64,000 nucleotides of DNA from JAGVSR01 sp963825555 (GCA_963825555.1 CAWGTZ010000007.1:274950-338949); one strand, 5' to 3'; numbered from the stretch's first letter, positions 35,718 through 45,306 are shown. The notes: generated from the letters alone by a model not told the origin. Program-made: numbers and translations.

Positions 35718-36089
35718 TCAGTGGCCGGCGAGGCGGCCTTCCTCAGCCTTGTGCTTGTACTGCAGGGCGATGAGGAGCGCCTTGAGAAAACGCAGAAGCC
35801 CGAGCGCGATGATGGGTGTCAGAAGGCCCCACATCACCAGATGCACCCAGAGGGGCGGATAGTACGTGAACTCGAACCATAGGGCCGCGCCGAGAACCAG
35901 GAAACCCAGAATGAAGATCGCGAAGACTGCGGGGCCATCACCGGTGTCAATAAAGGCGTAGTGCAAACCGCAGCTTGAACAGTTCTCACGCAGTACCAGC
36001 ACCTGCCGGAAAAGCGGGCCCTGGCCGCAGCGCGGACAGCGGGCAAGCAAGGCGCTCTTCATCACCGAAGCACTGTGGGTCGATGTCAT
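35718..36089 (-). CDS. DUF983 membrane protein
   Basis: 123 residues. An N-terminal CPRCGQGPLF and CSSCG pair resembles a zinc-ribbon, followed by two membrane helices (FAIFILGFLVLGAALWFEF and LWVHLVMWGLLTPIIALGLLRFLKALLIAL). DUF983 genes sit beside ctaE/surf1 in many alphaproteobacteria, suggesting a link to oxidase biogenesis, but its action is unknown. The start used is the ATG at 36089; the frame is open 243 bases further but only through the ctaE terminator. Confidence 0.85.
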   Translation of the reverse strand: MTSTHSASVMKSALLARCPRCGQGPLFRQVLVLRENCSSCGLHYAFIDTGDGPAVFAIFILGFLVLGAALWFEFTYYPPLWVHLVMWGLLTPIIALGLLRFLKALLIALQYKHKAEEGRLAGH

Positions 36090-36145
36090 GGCTGGACCGT
36101 CCTGAGCATGAGTCACGCACCGAAGGGGGGCACGGCGCACCCTAG

Positions 36146-36177
36146 GAAAAAGGGGCGGCTCCGTCGAGCCGCCCCTT
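36146..36177 (-). terminator. Terminator downstream of ctaE
   Basis: On the minus strand aaggggcggct (arm 36177-36167) and its complement (36160-36150) close an 11-bp stem with a 6-base loop, followed by a run of T (aaaaa on the plus strand at 36147-36151). It separates ctaE from DUF983 and surf1. Confidence 0.8.
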
Positions 36178-36241
36178 CGATTTGTTTGAGCACCAGAACT
36201 CGGCGCGAGCCCTTCAGGGGTTCGCACCGTGTGCAAGGCCG

Positions 36242-37195
36242 TCAGTGCGCGCCCGGATGAGGTCCGGCGCCCCAGACGTAGATGCAGGCGAACAGGAACA
36301 GCCACACCACGTCGACGAAGTGCCAGTACCACGCTGCTGCCTCGAAGCCGAAGTGCTGCTTGGGCGTGAAGTGACCCTTCATGGCACGAAGCAGGCAGAC
36401 CAGGAGGAAGATCGTACCGATGATGACATGTGCGCCGTGGAAACCCGTCGCCATAAAGAACGTCGAGCCATAGGTGTGGCCAGCGAACGAGAAGGCGGCA
36501 TGGCCATACTCGATGTACTGGAGCACAGTGAAGAGCGCGCCGAGCACAACCGTAAGAGCCAGACCGATAATGAGCTGCGTGCGCTCATTCTTGAGAAGAG
36601 CGTGATGAGCCCAGGTGACCGTGCAGCCCGAGAGCAGCAGCACCAGGGTGTTGATGAGCGGCAGGCCCCACGGATCGAAGGTCGCCTTGAAGAAGCCATC
36701 CGCTGGGGCTCCTGTGGCGGGGATCATGGCCTCGGTCATCTCAATGGGAACCGGAGGCCACTGGCCACCGAAGATCTCGTCCCGCTTTACCATGCCGACC
36801 GCCTGCTGCACGTTCTCGAGCGTATAGGTACCGTTCGGGAACAGCGCTGCATCAAAGTAAGCCCAGAACCAGGCGACGAAGAACATCACCTCGGAGGCAA
36901 TGAACAGGAGCATGCCGTAGCGCTGGTGGATCTGGACGACCGGAGTATGGGACCCGCTATGGGCCTCGGCGATCACGTCGCGCCACCACATGAAGGCGAC
37001 AGCGCATAGTCCAACGATGCCGACCGCGAATACGGCTGGACCCTGAATACCGAACAATCCTTCGCCGCCACCCATGGAACGCATCCAGATGATGGCACCG
37101 AGCGCGCCAAGGAAGGCGCTCAACGAGGCGAGAAGCGGCCAGGGGCTTGGCTCCACGAGGTGATAGTCGTGCTGATTGGCGTGTGATGATGCCAT
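36242..37195 (-). CDS. ctaE: Cytochrome c oxidase subunit III
   Basis: Seven-helix membrane subunit of the aa3-type oxidase, about 317 residues. Recognised by HDYHLVEPSPWPL, VQIHQRYGMLLFIASEVMFFVAWFWAYFDAALFP, and the end TGFHGAHVIIGTIFLLVCLLRAMKGHFTPKQHFGFEAAAWYWHFVDVVWLFLF. ATG at 37195 with ggag upstream is chosen; the frame reaches 37228. Transcribed away from ctaG, before a strong terminator. Confidence 0.96.
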   Translation of the reverse strand: MASSHANQHDYHLVEPSPWPLLASLSAFLGALGAIIWMRSMGGGEGLFGIQGPAVFAVGIVGLCAVAFMWWRDVIAEAHSGSHTPVVQIHQRYGMLLFIASEVMFFVAWFWAYFDAALFPNGTYTLENVQQAVGMVKRDEIFGGQWPPVPIEMTEAMIPATGAPADGFFKATFDPWGLPLINTLVLLLSGCTVTWAHHALLKNERTQLIIGLALTVVLGALFTVLQYIEYGHAAFSFAGHTYGSTFFMATGFHGAHVIIGTIFLLVCLLRAMKGHFTPKQHFGFEAAAWYWHFVDVVWLFLFACIYVWGAGPHPGAH

Positions 37196-37289
37196 GGTCG
37201 TCTCCGTCGTCCCCGTTACTTGTTGCATGCGCCGGTTGTCCGGCCGTTATTCACCGTGAAGCGGGCGCGAGGCCCGCGTCACGGTTCGT

Positions 37290-37898
37290 TCAGCTTGGGT
37301 TACCCTTGCTCGATTGCACAGACGCCTGCCCGCCCGTCGCTCCGTCTGCGACGGGATAGAAGGTATAGGACAGTGTAATTTCTTTTAGCCGCGACGATTC
37401 GGGATCGGTTACGAGCGCCGGATCGACATAGAACGACACCGGCATCTCCACAGACTCACCGGCCGCGAGCGTCTGCTCCGTAAAGCAGAAGCATTCTATC
37501 TTGCTGAAGTAGAGCCCCGCCGCATCGGGTGCCACGTTGAACGTCGCAGTGCCCTTGATCGTTTTGTCCGAAATGTTGGTTGCCCGGTAGAACACAAGCA
37601 CGTTCTCGCCGATGTTGGCTTCCACGGTGCGCTGTACGGGCTCGAACTTCCAGCCAAGCTTGGGCGAGACGTTGGCGTCGAAGCGCACCGTCACTTTACG
37701 ATCGAGCACAACGTCGGAGGGCTTCTCCGCGCGCTGTGTGGTTCCACCCAGCCCCGTCACCTGACAAAACATCTGGTAGAGCGGCACGGCGGCATAAGCC
37801 ATGCCGACCATGACGAAAGCGCCGGCCGCACAAGCCAGCGCGATCTTGGTGTCGCTGCGGCGGCCTCGAGCCGGACTGTGCTGCTGGTCCTGAGACAC
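37290..37898 (-). CDS. ctaG: Cytochrome c oxidase assembly protein (Cox11 family)
   Basis: Copper-delivery protein for the CuB site of subunit I. A single membrane span (ALACAAGAFVMVGMAYAAVPLYQMFCQVTG) anchors a periplasmic beta domain with the copper motif CFCF in IECFCFTEQTL. 202 residues, normal. Upstream of ctaE in the same direction. Confidence 0.94.
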   Translation of the reverse strand: MSQDQQHSPARGRRSDTKIALACAAGAFVMVGMAYAAVPLYQMFCQVTGLGGTTQRAEKPSDVVLDRKVTVRFDANVSPKLGWKFEPVQRTVEANIGENVLVFYRATNISDKTIKGTATFNVAPDAAGLYFSKIECFCFTEQTLAAGESVEMPVSFYVDPALVTDPESSRLKEITLSYTFYPVADGATGGQASVQSSKGNPS

Positions 37899-37914
37899 GT
37901 TGAGAATCCCTTGG

Positions 37915-38082
37915 TCAGATCGGCCGGTTCATCACGTTGGCGCCGAGACGAACGATCGTCGCGGCATAAAACATTATGACGAGGAACCCCAGGCCCAGAG
38001 CGATCACCAGCGAGCGCATGCGCTGCCGTTTCAGCTCGGCAGCCTGTTCCTCGGCGCTCAGCGGTGTGTTCGTCTCGGTCAT
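37915..38082 (-). CDS. Small membrane protein, CoxF-like
   Basis: 55 residues: MTETNTPLSAEEQAAELKRQRMRS, then one membrane span (LVIALGLGFLVIMFYAATIVRLG) and NVMNRPI. Small proteins of this layout sit between ctaB and ctaG in many alphaproteobacteria, in the CoxF position. The frame extends upstream over the ctaB 3' end, and the ATG at 38082 is chosen. Role unknown. Confidence 0.8.
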   Translation of the reverse strand: MTETNTPLSAEEQAAELKRQRMRSLVIALGLGFLVIMFYAATIVRLGANVMNRPI

Positions 38083-38096
38083 CAGGTTCGTGCCTT

Positions 38097-39029
38097 TCAC
38101 GCCATTAAACGCGTCACCGCGCCCTCGACCAGGAGGATGGCGAACAGTGCGTAGAGATACAGGATGGAGAACCAGAACAGCCGCTTGCATGCCTGGTCGG
38201 CCTCGCGCCCCTCGGTGATGCGCCAGACGTTGAATGCGAGCCAGAGGAAGACCGCCCCCAGCACCGCCGAGGCGATGCCATAGGCAATCCCGGCAAAGCC
38301 CATGAAGTAGGGCGCGATAGCAAGCGGCACGAGCGCCAGAGAATAGAGGATGATTTGGCGGCGCGTCTCCGCAGTCCCGGCCACGACGGGCAGCATCGGC
38401 ACCCCGACGCGCTCGTAGTCGCGTAGACGCAGCAATGCCAGAGCCCAGAAGTGTGGCGGCGTCCAAACGAAAATGATGAGGAACAGCAGGATACTCTCCA
38501 GGCTCACCCCACCGGTCACTGCGGCCCAACCAATCATGGGCGGGAAGGCGCCGGCCGCACCGCCGATGACGATGTTGTGAGGCGTCCTGCGCTTCAGCCA
38601 CATCGTGTAAATGAACAGGTAAAAGGCGATCGTGATCGCCAACAGCGCGCCCGCCACCCAGTTGACGAGCACGCCCAGGGTCAGCACCGACATGACGGAC
38701 AGCACGGCGCCAAACTGCAACGCGTCGCCCGGGGTCACGCGACCACGAGGAATGGGGCGCGCTGCCGTGCGCGCCATGTGCTGGTCGATGTCAGCGTCGT
38801 ACCACATGTTGAGCGCGCCAGACGCGCCCGCGCCGACGGAAATAGCCACGATCGCAATGATTGCTATGACGGGATGGATTGCACCCGGCGCTACAACGAG
38901 GCCAGCGAGTGCAGTGAGGATGACAAGTGTCATCACACGCGGCTTCATGAGGGTCACGTAATCGCCGACGCTGGGCTCCAGCGCCCTTATCGTCGTGCCA
39001 GTGTTCGCCTCTAGTCCGGCTGCGGACAT
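38097..39029 (-). CDS. ctaB: Heme O synthase (protoheme IX farnesyltransferase)
   Basis: Attaches a farnesyl group to heme B, giving heme O, the precursor of heme A for the oxidase. A polytopic UbiA-type protein of 310 residues. First Asp-rich motif NMWYDADIDQHMARTAARPIPRGRV and later FVWTPPHFWALALLRLRDYERVGVPMLPV are diagnostic. Follows ctaD in the cluster after a hairpin in the 200-base gap. Confidence 0.96.
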   Translation of the reverse strand: MSAAGLEANTGTTIRALEPSVGDYVTLMKPRVMTLVILTALAGLVVAPGAIHPVIAIIAIVAISVGAGASGALNMWYDADIDQHMARTAARPIPRGRVTPGDALQFGAVLSVMSVLTLGVLVNWVAGALLAITIAFYLFIYTMWLKRRTPHNIVIGGAAGAFPPMIGWAAVTGGVSLESILLFLIIFVWTPPHFWALALLRLRDYERVGVPMLPVVAGTAETRRQIILYSLALVPLAIAPYFMGFAGIAYGIASAVLGAVFLWLAFNVWRITEGREADQACKRLFWFSILYLYALFAILLVEGAVTRLMA

Positions 39030-39192
39030 CGTCCCCTGCTCCCTGGCGGAGGCCGGAACGCGGCTCGAGAGCGCGTCACCGTCCTTCGTTTGTTGCGCGA
39101 CCGTGTTTCAGGTCTTTTTTGTTAGGCTCTTGCGAGCTTCTTGGTATTGCGGCGGACCCCGAAGAGCCCTGCCGGATCATAATCCGATCGGG

Positions 39193-39221
39193 AAACCCGG
39201 CCGGATGAGCCGGCCGGGTTT
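39193..39221 (-). terminator. Hairpin after ctaD
   Basis: aaacccggccgg (39193-39204) pairs with ccggccgggttt (39210-39221), loop 5 bases. Only a short T run, so it may be a partial terminator between ctaD and ctaB. Confidence 0.55.
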
Positions 39222-39228
39222 CATGTCG

Positions 39229-40848
39229 TTAGTGCCGATCCGAGGTGGCTGCGATGCGTGGCAGCGTCTCGAACTGGTGGAACGGCGGCGGCGAAGGCAG
39301 TGTCCACTCAAGCGTTGTTGCGCCCTCGCCCCACGGGTTGCCAGCCGCCTTTTCCTTGCGGGCGAAGGCAACTGCCAGACCGATGAAGAAGAACAGCGTG
39401 CCGAGCGCCGTAATGTAGGAGCCGACCGAGGAGATCTCGTTCCAGAAGGCATAGGCATCCGGATAGTCGGCGTAACGGCGCGGCATGCCGGCGGCACCCA
39501 GGAAGTGCTGCGGGAAGAAGAGCACATTGGCACCGACGAAGGTCGTCCAGAAGTGCAGCTTGCCCCAGAACTCCGAGTACATGTAGCCGGACATCTTCGG
39601 GAACCAGTAATACCAGCCCGCGAAGATCGAGAAGACGGCACCGAGCGACAGCACATAGTGGAAGTGCGCCACAACGTAGTAGGTGTCGTGTAGCGCGCGG
39701 TCGACGCCCGCATTGGACAGCATCACGCCCGTCACACCGCCAACGGTGAACAGGAAGATGAAGCCCAGCGCCCAGATCATGGGCAGACGGAACTGGATCG
39801 AGCCGCCCCACATCGTCGCGATCCACGAGAAGATCTTCACACCCGTGGGTACCGCGATCACCATCGTGGCGAACACGAAGTAGGCCTGCGTATTCACCTT
39901 CATGCCTGCGGCGTACATATGATGCGCCCACACGATGAAGCCGACGAGGCCGATGGCGACCATTGCGTAAGCCATGCCAAGGTAACCGAACACGGGCTTG
40001 CGGGAGAAGGTCGCCACGATGTGGCTGACGATGCCGAAGCCCGGCAGGATGAGGATGTAGACCTCGGGGTGGCCGAAGAACCAGAACAGATGCTGATAGA
40101 GGAGCGGGTCACCGCCGCCGGCAGGGTTGAAGAACGTCGTGCCGAAGTTGCGGTCGGTGAGCAGCATCGTGATGGCACCGGCCAGAACCGGGAGCGACAG
40201 CAGCAGCAAGAACGCGGTGATGAGCACCGCCCACACGAACAGCGGCATCTTGTGCAGCGTCATGCCGGGAGCGCGCATGTTGAAGATCGTCGTGATGAAG
40301 TTGATGGCACCAAGAATTGACGAGGCGCCGGCAACGTGCAGCGAAAGAATTGCGAAGTCCATCGCAGGACCGGGGTGACCCGAGGTGGACAACGGCGCAT
40401 AGACCGTCCAGCCGGCACCCACGCCGTGCATTCCGGTCGGTCCCTCCACGAACATCGAAATCAGCAGCAGAACGAGCGCCGCAGGCAACAGCCAGAACGA
40501 GATGTTGTTCATGCGCGGGAAGGCCATGTCGGGCGCGCCGATCATCAGCGGCACGAACCAGTTGCCGAAGCCGCCCATCGTGGCGGGCATCACCATGAAG
40601 AACACCATGATGAGGCCGTGACCCGTCACGAACACATTGTACATGTGCGGGTTTGAGAAGTACTGCATCCCCGGCTCTTGCAGCTCGAGGCGGATACCAA
40701 TCGACAAGGCGCCGCCAATGATGCCGGCGACCATTGCGAAAATGAAGTAGAGCGTCCCGATATCCTTGTGGTTCGTCGAGAACAGCCAGCGGCGGATGCC
40801 CGTCGGTGTATGATCATGATGTTCGGCGTGTGCCGCAGTGCTACCCAT
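39229..40848 (-). CDS. ctaD: Cytochrome c oxidase subunit I (aa3 type)
   Basis: Catalytic 12-helix subunit with heme a, heme a3 and CuB, 539 residues. Key motifs: FFGHPEVYILILPGFG (CuB His cross-linked to Tyr), WAHHMYAAG (two CuB histidines), HDTYYVVAHFHYVLSLGAV (heme ligands). Begins HHDHTPTGIRRWLFSTNHKDIGTLYFIF, typical of the family. Lies between ctaC and ctaB. Confidence 0.97.
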   Translation of the reverse strand: MGSTAAHAEHHDHTPTGIRRWLFSTNHKDIGTLYFIFAMVAGIIGGALSIGIRLELQEPGMQYFSNPHMYNVFVTGHGLIMVFFMVMPATMGGFGNWFVPLMIGAPDMAFPRMNNISFWLLPAALVLLLISMFVEGPTGMHGVGAGWTVYAPLSTSGHPGPAMDFAILSLHVAGASSILGAINFITTIFNMRAPGMTLHKMPLFVWAVLITAFLLLLSLPVLAGAITMLLTDRNFGTTFFNPAGGGDPLLYQHLFWFFGHPEVYILILPGFGIVSHIVATFSRKPVFGYLGMAYAMVAIGLVGFIVWAHHMYAAGMKVNTQAYFVFATMVIAVPTGVKIFSWIATMWGGSIQFRLPMIWALGFIFLFTVGGVTGVMLSNAGVDRALHDTYYVVAHFHYVLSLGAVFSIFAGWYYWFPKMSGYMYSEFWGKLHFWTTFVGANVLFFPQHFLGAAGMPRRYADYPDAYAFWNEISSVGSYITALGTLFFFIGLAVAFARKEKAAGNPWGEGATTLEWTLPSPPPFHQFETLPRIAATSDRH

Positions 40849-40945
40849 GGTCTTCGACCTTCTTGTCTCGGGTTATTCCTATAATCTTTCGTGACGTCCG
40901 GCTGCAGACAGGCAATCCCAACTGCAGCGTCCGGCTCAGCCGGCG

Positions 40946-41857
40946 TTATTGTTTGTCAGAGGCGTCCGCGACCGACTTGATGCCCGCATGCTCAAGGGCG
41001 ACGCGATCGAGGATCTCCCTGGCCTTCTTGCGGTCCTTGGCCTTCATGGCACCGGCCCACTCGTCGAACACTTCCTGCTTCACGACGCGGACGGCGATCG
41101 GCATGAAGGCGTGGTTCATGCCACATAGCTCTGAGCACTGACCGTAGAATATGCCCTCCTGCTCCGCCTTGAACCAAGTGGACGTTAAGCGGCCCGGAAC
41201 GGCATCGATCTTCGAGCCGAACGAGGGGATGGTCCAGTTGTGGATCACGTCGTTAGAGGTCACGAGAACGTGGACGTTCTTGTTGACTGGGACGACAATC
41301 TCGTTGTCGACGGCCAGCAGGCGCGGCGTCGGGATGCCAGCCTTCACCTTCTCGGCAACTTCTTCATCGCTCAGCATGTTGGAGGTGATCGTGAAGCCAC
41401 CCTGGTCAGGATACTCGTGCTCCCAGAACCATGCGTTTCCGATCGCCTTCACCGTGAGATCGGGCTTCGGATAAGTGTACTGCAGCATCAAGAGTTTGAA
41501 GGAGGGAATGGCGATGGCCACCAGAATTAGGATCGGCACAACCGTCCAGGCAACCTCAAGGAAGGTATTGTGGGTCGTCTTCGACGGCGTGGGGTTGGCG
41601 GACTCGCGGAACCGGACCATCACGTAGATCATCAGCCCCAGCACAAAGAGCGAGATGGCGATGATGATGATGTTCACGAAGTCGTAGAAGCTGTGAATCT
41701 CGCGGGCTACCTCGGTGACCGGTGCCTGCAAGCCAATCTGCCCCGGAGCCGACTGGCCCGCGGTGGCTAAAGCCGGATCAATTCCGAACCCGATGGCTGC
41801 CCCCAGCGCAGCCAGACCGGCCGCGACAGGAACGAGGTTCCGTGGACGTATCGTCAT
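40946..41857 (-). CDS. ctaC: Cytochrome c oxidase subunit II
   Basis: Receives electrons from cytochrome c via the binuclear CuA centre. 303 residues. Signal peptide, two membrane spans (about 55-80 and 100-120), then a cupredoxin domain with CuA ligands CSELCGMNHAFM and the earlier His in TSNDVIHNW. First gene of the oxidase block in transcription order, with ggggag before its ATG. Confidence 0.96.
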   Translation of the reverse strand: MTIRPRNLVPVAAGLAALGAAIGFGIDPALATAGQSAPGQIGLQAPVTEVAREIHSFYDFVNIIIIAISLFVLGLMIYVMVRFRESANPTPSKTTHNTFLEVAWTVVPILILVAIAIPSFKLLMLQYTYPKPDLTVKAIGNAWFWEHEYPDQGGFTITSNMLSDEEVAEKVKAGIPTPRLLAVDNEIVVPVNKNVHVLVTSNDVIHNWTIPSFGSKIDAVPGRLTSTWFKAEQEGIFYGQCSELCGMNHAFMPIAVRVVKQEVFDEWAGAMKAKDRKKAREILDRVALEHAGIKSVADASDKQ

Positions 41858-42410
41858 TGCATTCGCTCCCCAGATCAGCCCGGTTCGCGCCGGGCATCAT
41901 GATCGAACTAGGGAGATCCTCGGAACCTCTGGGACTTGTCCCCGAGTGCGGCAGGCGAGCACGAACCTTTTTGTCGTTTTTTGGCGCCAGGAATTCGCGC
42001 GCCTTCGACTTTTGGTTCTCTCGGCGCCCCCACAACCCGGGATCTGCACACCGGGTTTCGAACTTAAGCAGGCGCCTTCAGCCAAGTGTGACGATCTTCC
42101 CCTTCGTCGCGGACAGATCAACCGACAAAACGGCCCTAAGTCAAGTTTTTTGCGGCAAATTTTCGCATGAAGTCACCGTTCCCGTGACTTTACCCACCGA
42201 AGCATCTTTTCCTTTGCTGAGCACCTCGCAAAGGCGGTGAACGTCCTCTTTCGGCCTTTTTCGTAGCGGAAGCACCTGCGGCCGGTGACGGAGCCTGATC
42301 CGTGTAGTTCACGTTGCAACGCACCATACGCTGCCCCCTGTGATCGCATGTCACGCCTCGCCCGTTCTACCGAACCTAATGCAACCCTTAGCGCCGCCCT
42401 CATGCCCCCT
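41858..42410. other. Intergenic region between ctaC and the IalB-like gene
   Basis: About 550 bases between divergent genes. It should hold promoters for both, but no convincing -35/-10 pair is seen. It contains a 7-bp inverted repeat, aagtcac/gtgactt (42170-42190), and an A/T-rich stretch around 42120-42170. Confidence 0.4.
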
Positions 42411-42980
42411 ATGAAACGCATCGACGCGACGACAACAACTCATCCTCATCTGTCGGGTCCCGCACGGGCGCTTGCTGTCCTGTTGGCGATTTTCGGCGTC
42501 CTGTGGACCGGGGCAGCGGTTGCTCAGGAGGCAAAGGCTCCCGAGATGGCGGATGGCACCATCAAGTCGCAACACGGCGATTGGCAGGTGGTCTGTAAGC
42601 CGCCGCCGCCCGGCGCCAAGAACGAGGTCTGCGCGCTGGTTCAAAGCGTGACCGCGGAGGATCGCGAAAACGTCGGTCTGACAGTCTATTTTCAGAAATT
42701 CTCCAACGGCATGCGAGTCTTGCGGGTATTCGCGCCGCTGGGAGTGCTTCTCCCGCCCGGGATCGGGCTTAAGATCGACGACACGGATGTCGGACACGCG
42801 CCTTTCCTGCGCTGCCACACATTCGCCTGTTACGCGCAGGTCACCGTGGAGGAGCCGCTCATCGGACGGCTATCAGCTGGAAAAACCGCGATTTTCATCA
42901 TCTTCCAGACCGAGGAGGCTGGCATCGGGATCCCCGTGTCGCTTGCGGGCTTCGCCGATGCGCTGGCCCAACTGCCCTGA
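42411..42980 (+). CDS. IalB-family (invasion-associated locus B) exported protein
   Basis: Signal peptide (PARALAVLLAIFGVLWTGAAVAQ) then a mainly beta domain typical of the IalB family: QHGDWQVVCKPPPPGAKNEVCALVQSV, FAPLGVLLPPGIGLKIDD, FLRCHTFACYAQVTVEEPLIGRL. Three or four cysteines may pair. IalB was linked to erythrocyte invasion in Bartonella, but it is widespread in non-pathogens; its role here is unknown. The ATG used (MKRIDATT) is one of several in-frame candidates (42285 GTG, 42348, 42402). Confidence 0.8.
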   Translation: MKRIDATTTTHPHLSGPARALAVLLAIFGVLWTGAAVAQEAKAPEMADGTIKSQHGDWQVVCKPPPPGAKNEVCALVQSVTAEDRENVGLTVYFQKFSNGMRVLRVFAPLGVLLPPGIGLKIDDTDVGHAPFLRCHTFACYAQVTVEEPLIGRLSAGKTAIFIIFQTEEAGIGIPVSLAGFADALAQLP

Positions 42981-43073
42981 GGGCCGCCCCTTCGTATCAG
43001 GTGCCACGCCGCACATTTTCAGAGAACTCGCATTGCCCTCCGGCTTCGAGTGCGTGTCCGTCCGGCGAGAGTA

Positions 43074-43568
43074 TCAACCGTTGCGGCTGTGCTGAGGACG
43101 TGTCCGGCCATTTGCCTGCAATGCTGGCTTGGCTTCGCTTCTGGATGGAAACTGGATGAAGCCATTCTGGCTTTCCCCCGGCTTGCCCGCCAACATCGCT
43201 TCTGACAGCGCTGTTTGGGAAGGCATGGAGAACGCATCGGTCCAGGCCTTGTAGATAAGCGTCGCCGAGTCCTGATACTGGGCCATCGCCGTCTGCCAGA
43301 ACCGCATCTGCTCCTCGACCACATCCTGGTGCGTCCTGCAACGCGACAGCCGCTGCGGAACTCCCAGGTAGGCCTGCGCCCTGCGGCTTGCCAGTTGAAT
43401 AAGCGCCATCTGCTGCGCGGTGATGGCCTTCATTGGTCCGAAGCCCGCCGACAGGGTGTCCAAGGCCAGGCGATGGTCGAACTGGAAGGGATCGAACACC
43501 TTCGGGCGGTTCAGGGAGGTGTCGAGCCAGTCGTGCAGGTGCGGGTTATTGGGGGCTGGTTTGTCCAT
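43074..43568 (-). CDS. Phasin-like hypothetical protein
   Basis: About 164 residues, helical and Gln/Ala-rich: QQMALIQLASRRAQAYLGVPQRLSRC, then VVEEQMRFWQTAMAQYQDSATLIYKAWTDAF. The pattern resembles phasins, which coat polyhydroxyalkanoate granules, but the match is loose and no PHA genes are near. Low-complexity Ser/Ala/Pro C-terminus. The ATG at 43568 is preferred over 43598. Convergent with the IalB-like gene. Confidence 0.55.
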   Translation of the reverse strand: MDKPAPNNPHLHDWLDTSLNRPKVFDPFQFDHRLALDTLSAGFGPMKAITAQQMALIQLASRRAQAYLGVPQRLSRCRTHQDVVEEQMRFWQTAMAQYQDSATLIYKAWTDAFSMPSQTALSEAMLAGKPGESQNGFIQFPSRSEAKPALQANGRTRPQHSRNG

Positions 43569-43896
43569 GACGCGTACGGTCCTCGGGTCCGACCACAAGA
43601 CAGGAGCGGGAGAGTGTGACTAAGAACTAGACGTTCATACACAGTTATTTTGTGCGGAAGGCGCAGAATCTCAATGGCCACGGGCTGAAATTTGATCTCC
43701 CTGCTGAGTATCTCGATACGGCCCGCTTTGCAATCGAAGCTCAAAACAGCCGGCACGTCTATCTTTGGTTGCATCCAGCGTGGCATGGCAACCTATTGAT
43801 GTAAAACAGCATTCTTAACCAATCATCCGTTGACAGTCGTACTCGTCCGACGTCTGATGAACTCCATAGCGGGTATGTTTTGCGTCGAGTGCGGAT
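43569..43896. other. Intergenic region before the BcsS-like gene
   Basis: About 330 bases between divergent genes. It is less GC-rich than its surroundings and no ORF or clear promoter stands out. Confidence 0.3.
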
Positions 43897-44790
43897 GTGG
43901 CAAGGCGTTGGACCGGGGCACGTAAGGCTCTCGGCGCTCTCCTTCTGGGAACGCTGGCCACAAGCTTGAGCCCCTTCGCAGCCGTTCCAGCGGCGCACGC
44001 CCAGGAGTGGAGCCCAGACCAGATCAGGCCCGATTGGCGGGAAATCTGGCGATGGCGCGAGGTTTGGGCCGGCGTGGATGCCTCACGCGATAACTGGCTC
44101 GTCTACTCCGGCATGACGGTCGCCCCGTTCAGTCATATCCATGAGCCTGGACTTCGGTTGCGGTTTGCGGGCGGTTACGGCCACTACGGCTACAGCGGCG
44201 ATCGCAGCCAGACGGAAACACCCCTCATTCGCAGCTTTGCCGCCCGCACCTTCTACGGCGAGGCGCTGGCGGGTTATCTGGAGAAATGGGGACCGTTGAC
44301 AGCCAAAGCCTTTGCCGGGGTTTCGATGATCGGGCACGCGATCCAGCCGTTTGACAACGAGAACGCGGTCATCGGCGACGACATTGGGTTCAAAGCCGTG
44401 ATCGAGCTTTGGCTCGACATCGGCACGATCGGTTTTGCTTCGCTCGACATGTCCTGGAGCACAACGCACGATGTGCGCTCCGCGCGCGCCCGCGTCGGTA
44501 CGCGGATCTCACCGGCACTGTCGGCCGGCGTGGAAGGCTGGCTCAACCTCGATGCGCAAAGTGATTGCGACCTCGGCTGGACGGAGAGCGGCGCATGTGC
44601 CCGGCAACATAATTTTTCTGGCGACGAGACAGACCTCATGGATTACAGCCGCGCGGGCCTATTCCTGCGCTACGCCTGGGACGGAGGGGAGATCTCGGTG
44701 TCGGGCGGTGTCTCGGGCGGGAGCTTCATGAACATCGGGGATGCCGACCCGGAGCCCTACGGAACCGTGAATTGGATCACGCAGTTCTAA
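43897..44790 (+). CDS. BcsS-like (cellulose biosynthesis) exported protein
   Basis: 297 residues with a signal peptide (cleavage near AHA) and a probable outer-membrane beta-barrel-like body. Recognised by WREVWAGVDASRDNWLVYSGMTVAP, LRLRFAGGYGHYGYSG and ARARVGTRISPALSAGVEGWLNLD, the layout of BcsS in alphaproteobacteria. No bcsA/B/Z gene is nearby, so it is an orphan copy and the role is uncertain. GTG start at 43897. The end TVNWITQF is a typical C-terminal barrel signature (terminal Phe). Confidence 0.72.
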   Translation: MARRWTGARKALGALLLGTLATSLSPFAAVPAAHAQEWSPDQIRPDWREIWRWREVWAGVDASRDNWLVYSGMTVAPFSHIHEPGLRLRFAGGYGHYGYSGDRSQTETPLIRSFAARTFYGEALAGYLEKWGPLTAKAFAGVSMIGHAIQPFDNENAVIGDDIGFKAVIELWLDIGTIGFASLDMSWSTTHDVRSARARVGTRISPALSAGVEGWLNLDAQSDCDLGWTESGACARQHNFSGDETDLMDYSRAGLFLRYAWDGGEISVSGGVSGGSFMNIGDADPEPYGTVNWITQF

Positions 44791-44891
44791 ATTCGAGCCC
44801 ATCCGAACTCCGGCCCGCATACCTATCGGCGGGACCACAATCTCGGATAGTCTAGTCGCAACGCAACCCACCACCGCCGAGTTGCCTGCGC

Positions 44892-45197
44892 ATGAAAGCC
44901 CTTAATTCGATCCTCATGCTCGCTGCTGCCGCCATCCCTCTGCTTGGCTTCGATGGGGCCGCAGCGGCCGGAAAGACGTGCAGCGACGTGGCCGTTTCGG
45001 CCCGCGGGGAACCCGCCCGTTACGTGTGGCTGGCGAAGACCAAGGCGCGGGCCAACTGGCGCCGTAAGGTCCGCGCCACGCCCGGCCTGGGGACCGAATT
45101 CGCCAACTGGTACGATGCCGAAACGAGCGAAGAGCGGTGTATTACGGGCGAGGGGGGCACAGTGTGCGTGTTCACCGGCTATCCCTGCCAGCGCTGA
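44892..45197 (+). CDS. Small secreted Cys-containing protein
   Basis: 101 residues. Signal peptide (MKALNSILMLAAAAIPLLG to AAA), then about 75 residues with four cysteines (TCSDV, ERCIT, TVCVF, YPCQR), probably two disulfides. VWLAKTKARANWRRKVRATPGLG resembles short alphaproteobacterial proteins annotated hypothetical. 100 bases after the BcsS-like gene. Function unknown. Confidence 0.65.
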   Translation: MKALNSILMLAAAAIPLLGFDGAAAAGKTCSDVAVSARGEPARYVWLAKTKARANWRRKVRATPGLGTEFANWYDAETSEERCITGEGGTVCVFTGYPCQR

Positions 45198-45306
45198 GGG
45201 GGACGTCCCGCCGTCGGGCGCCAAAAAAATTCCGCTGACGCCCCAAGGAAAACCCATTCCCGTCCGTCCATAGGGGTGAAGACCAGGGCAGCGAGAGCGC
45301 ACCCAC

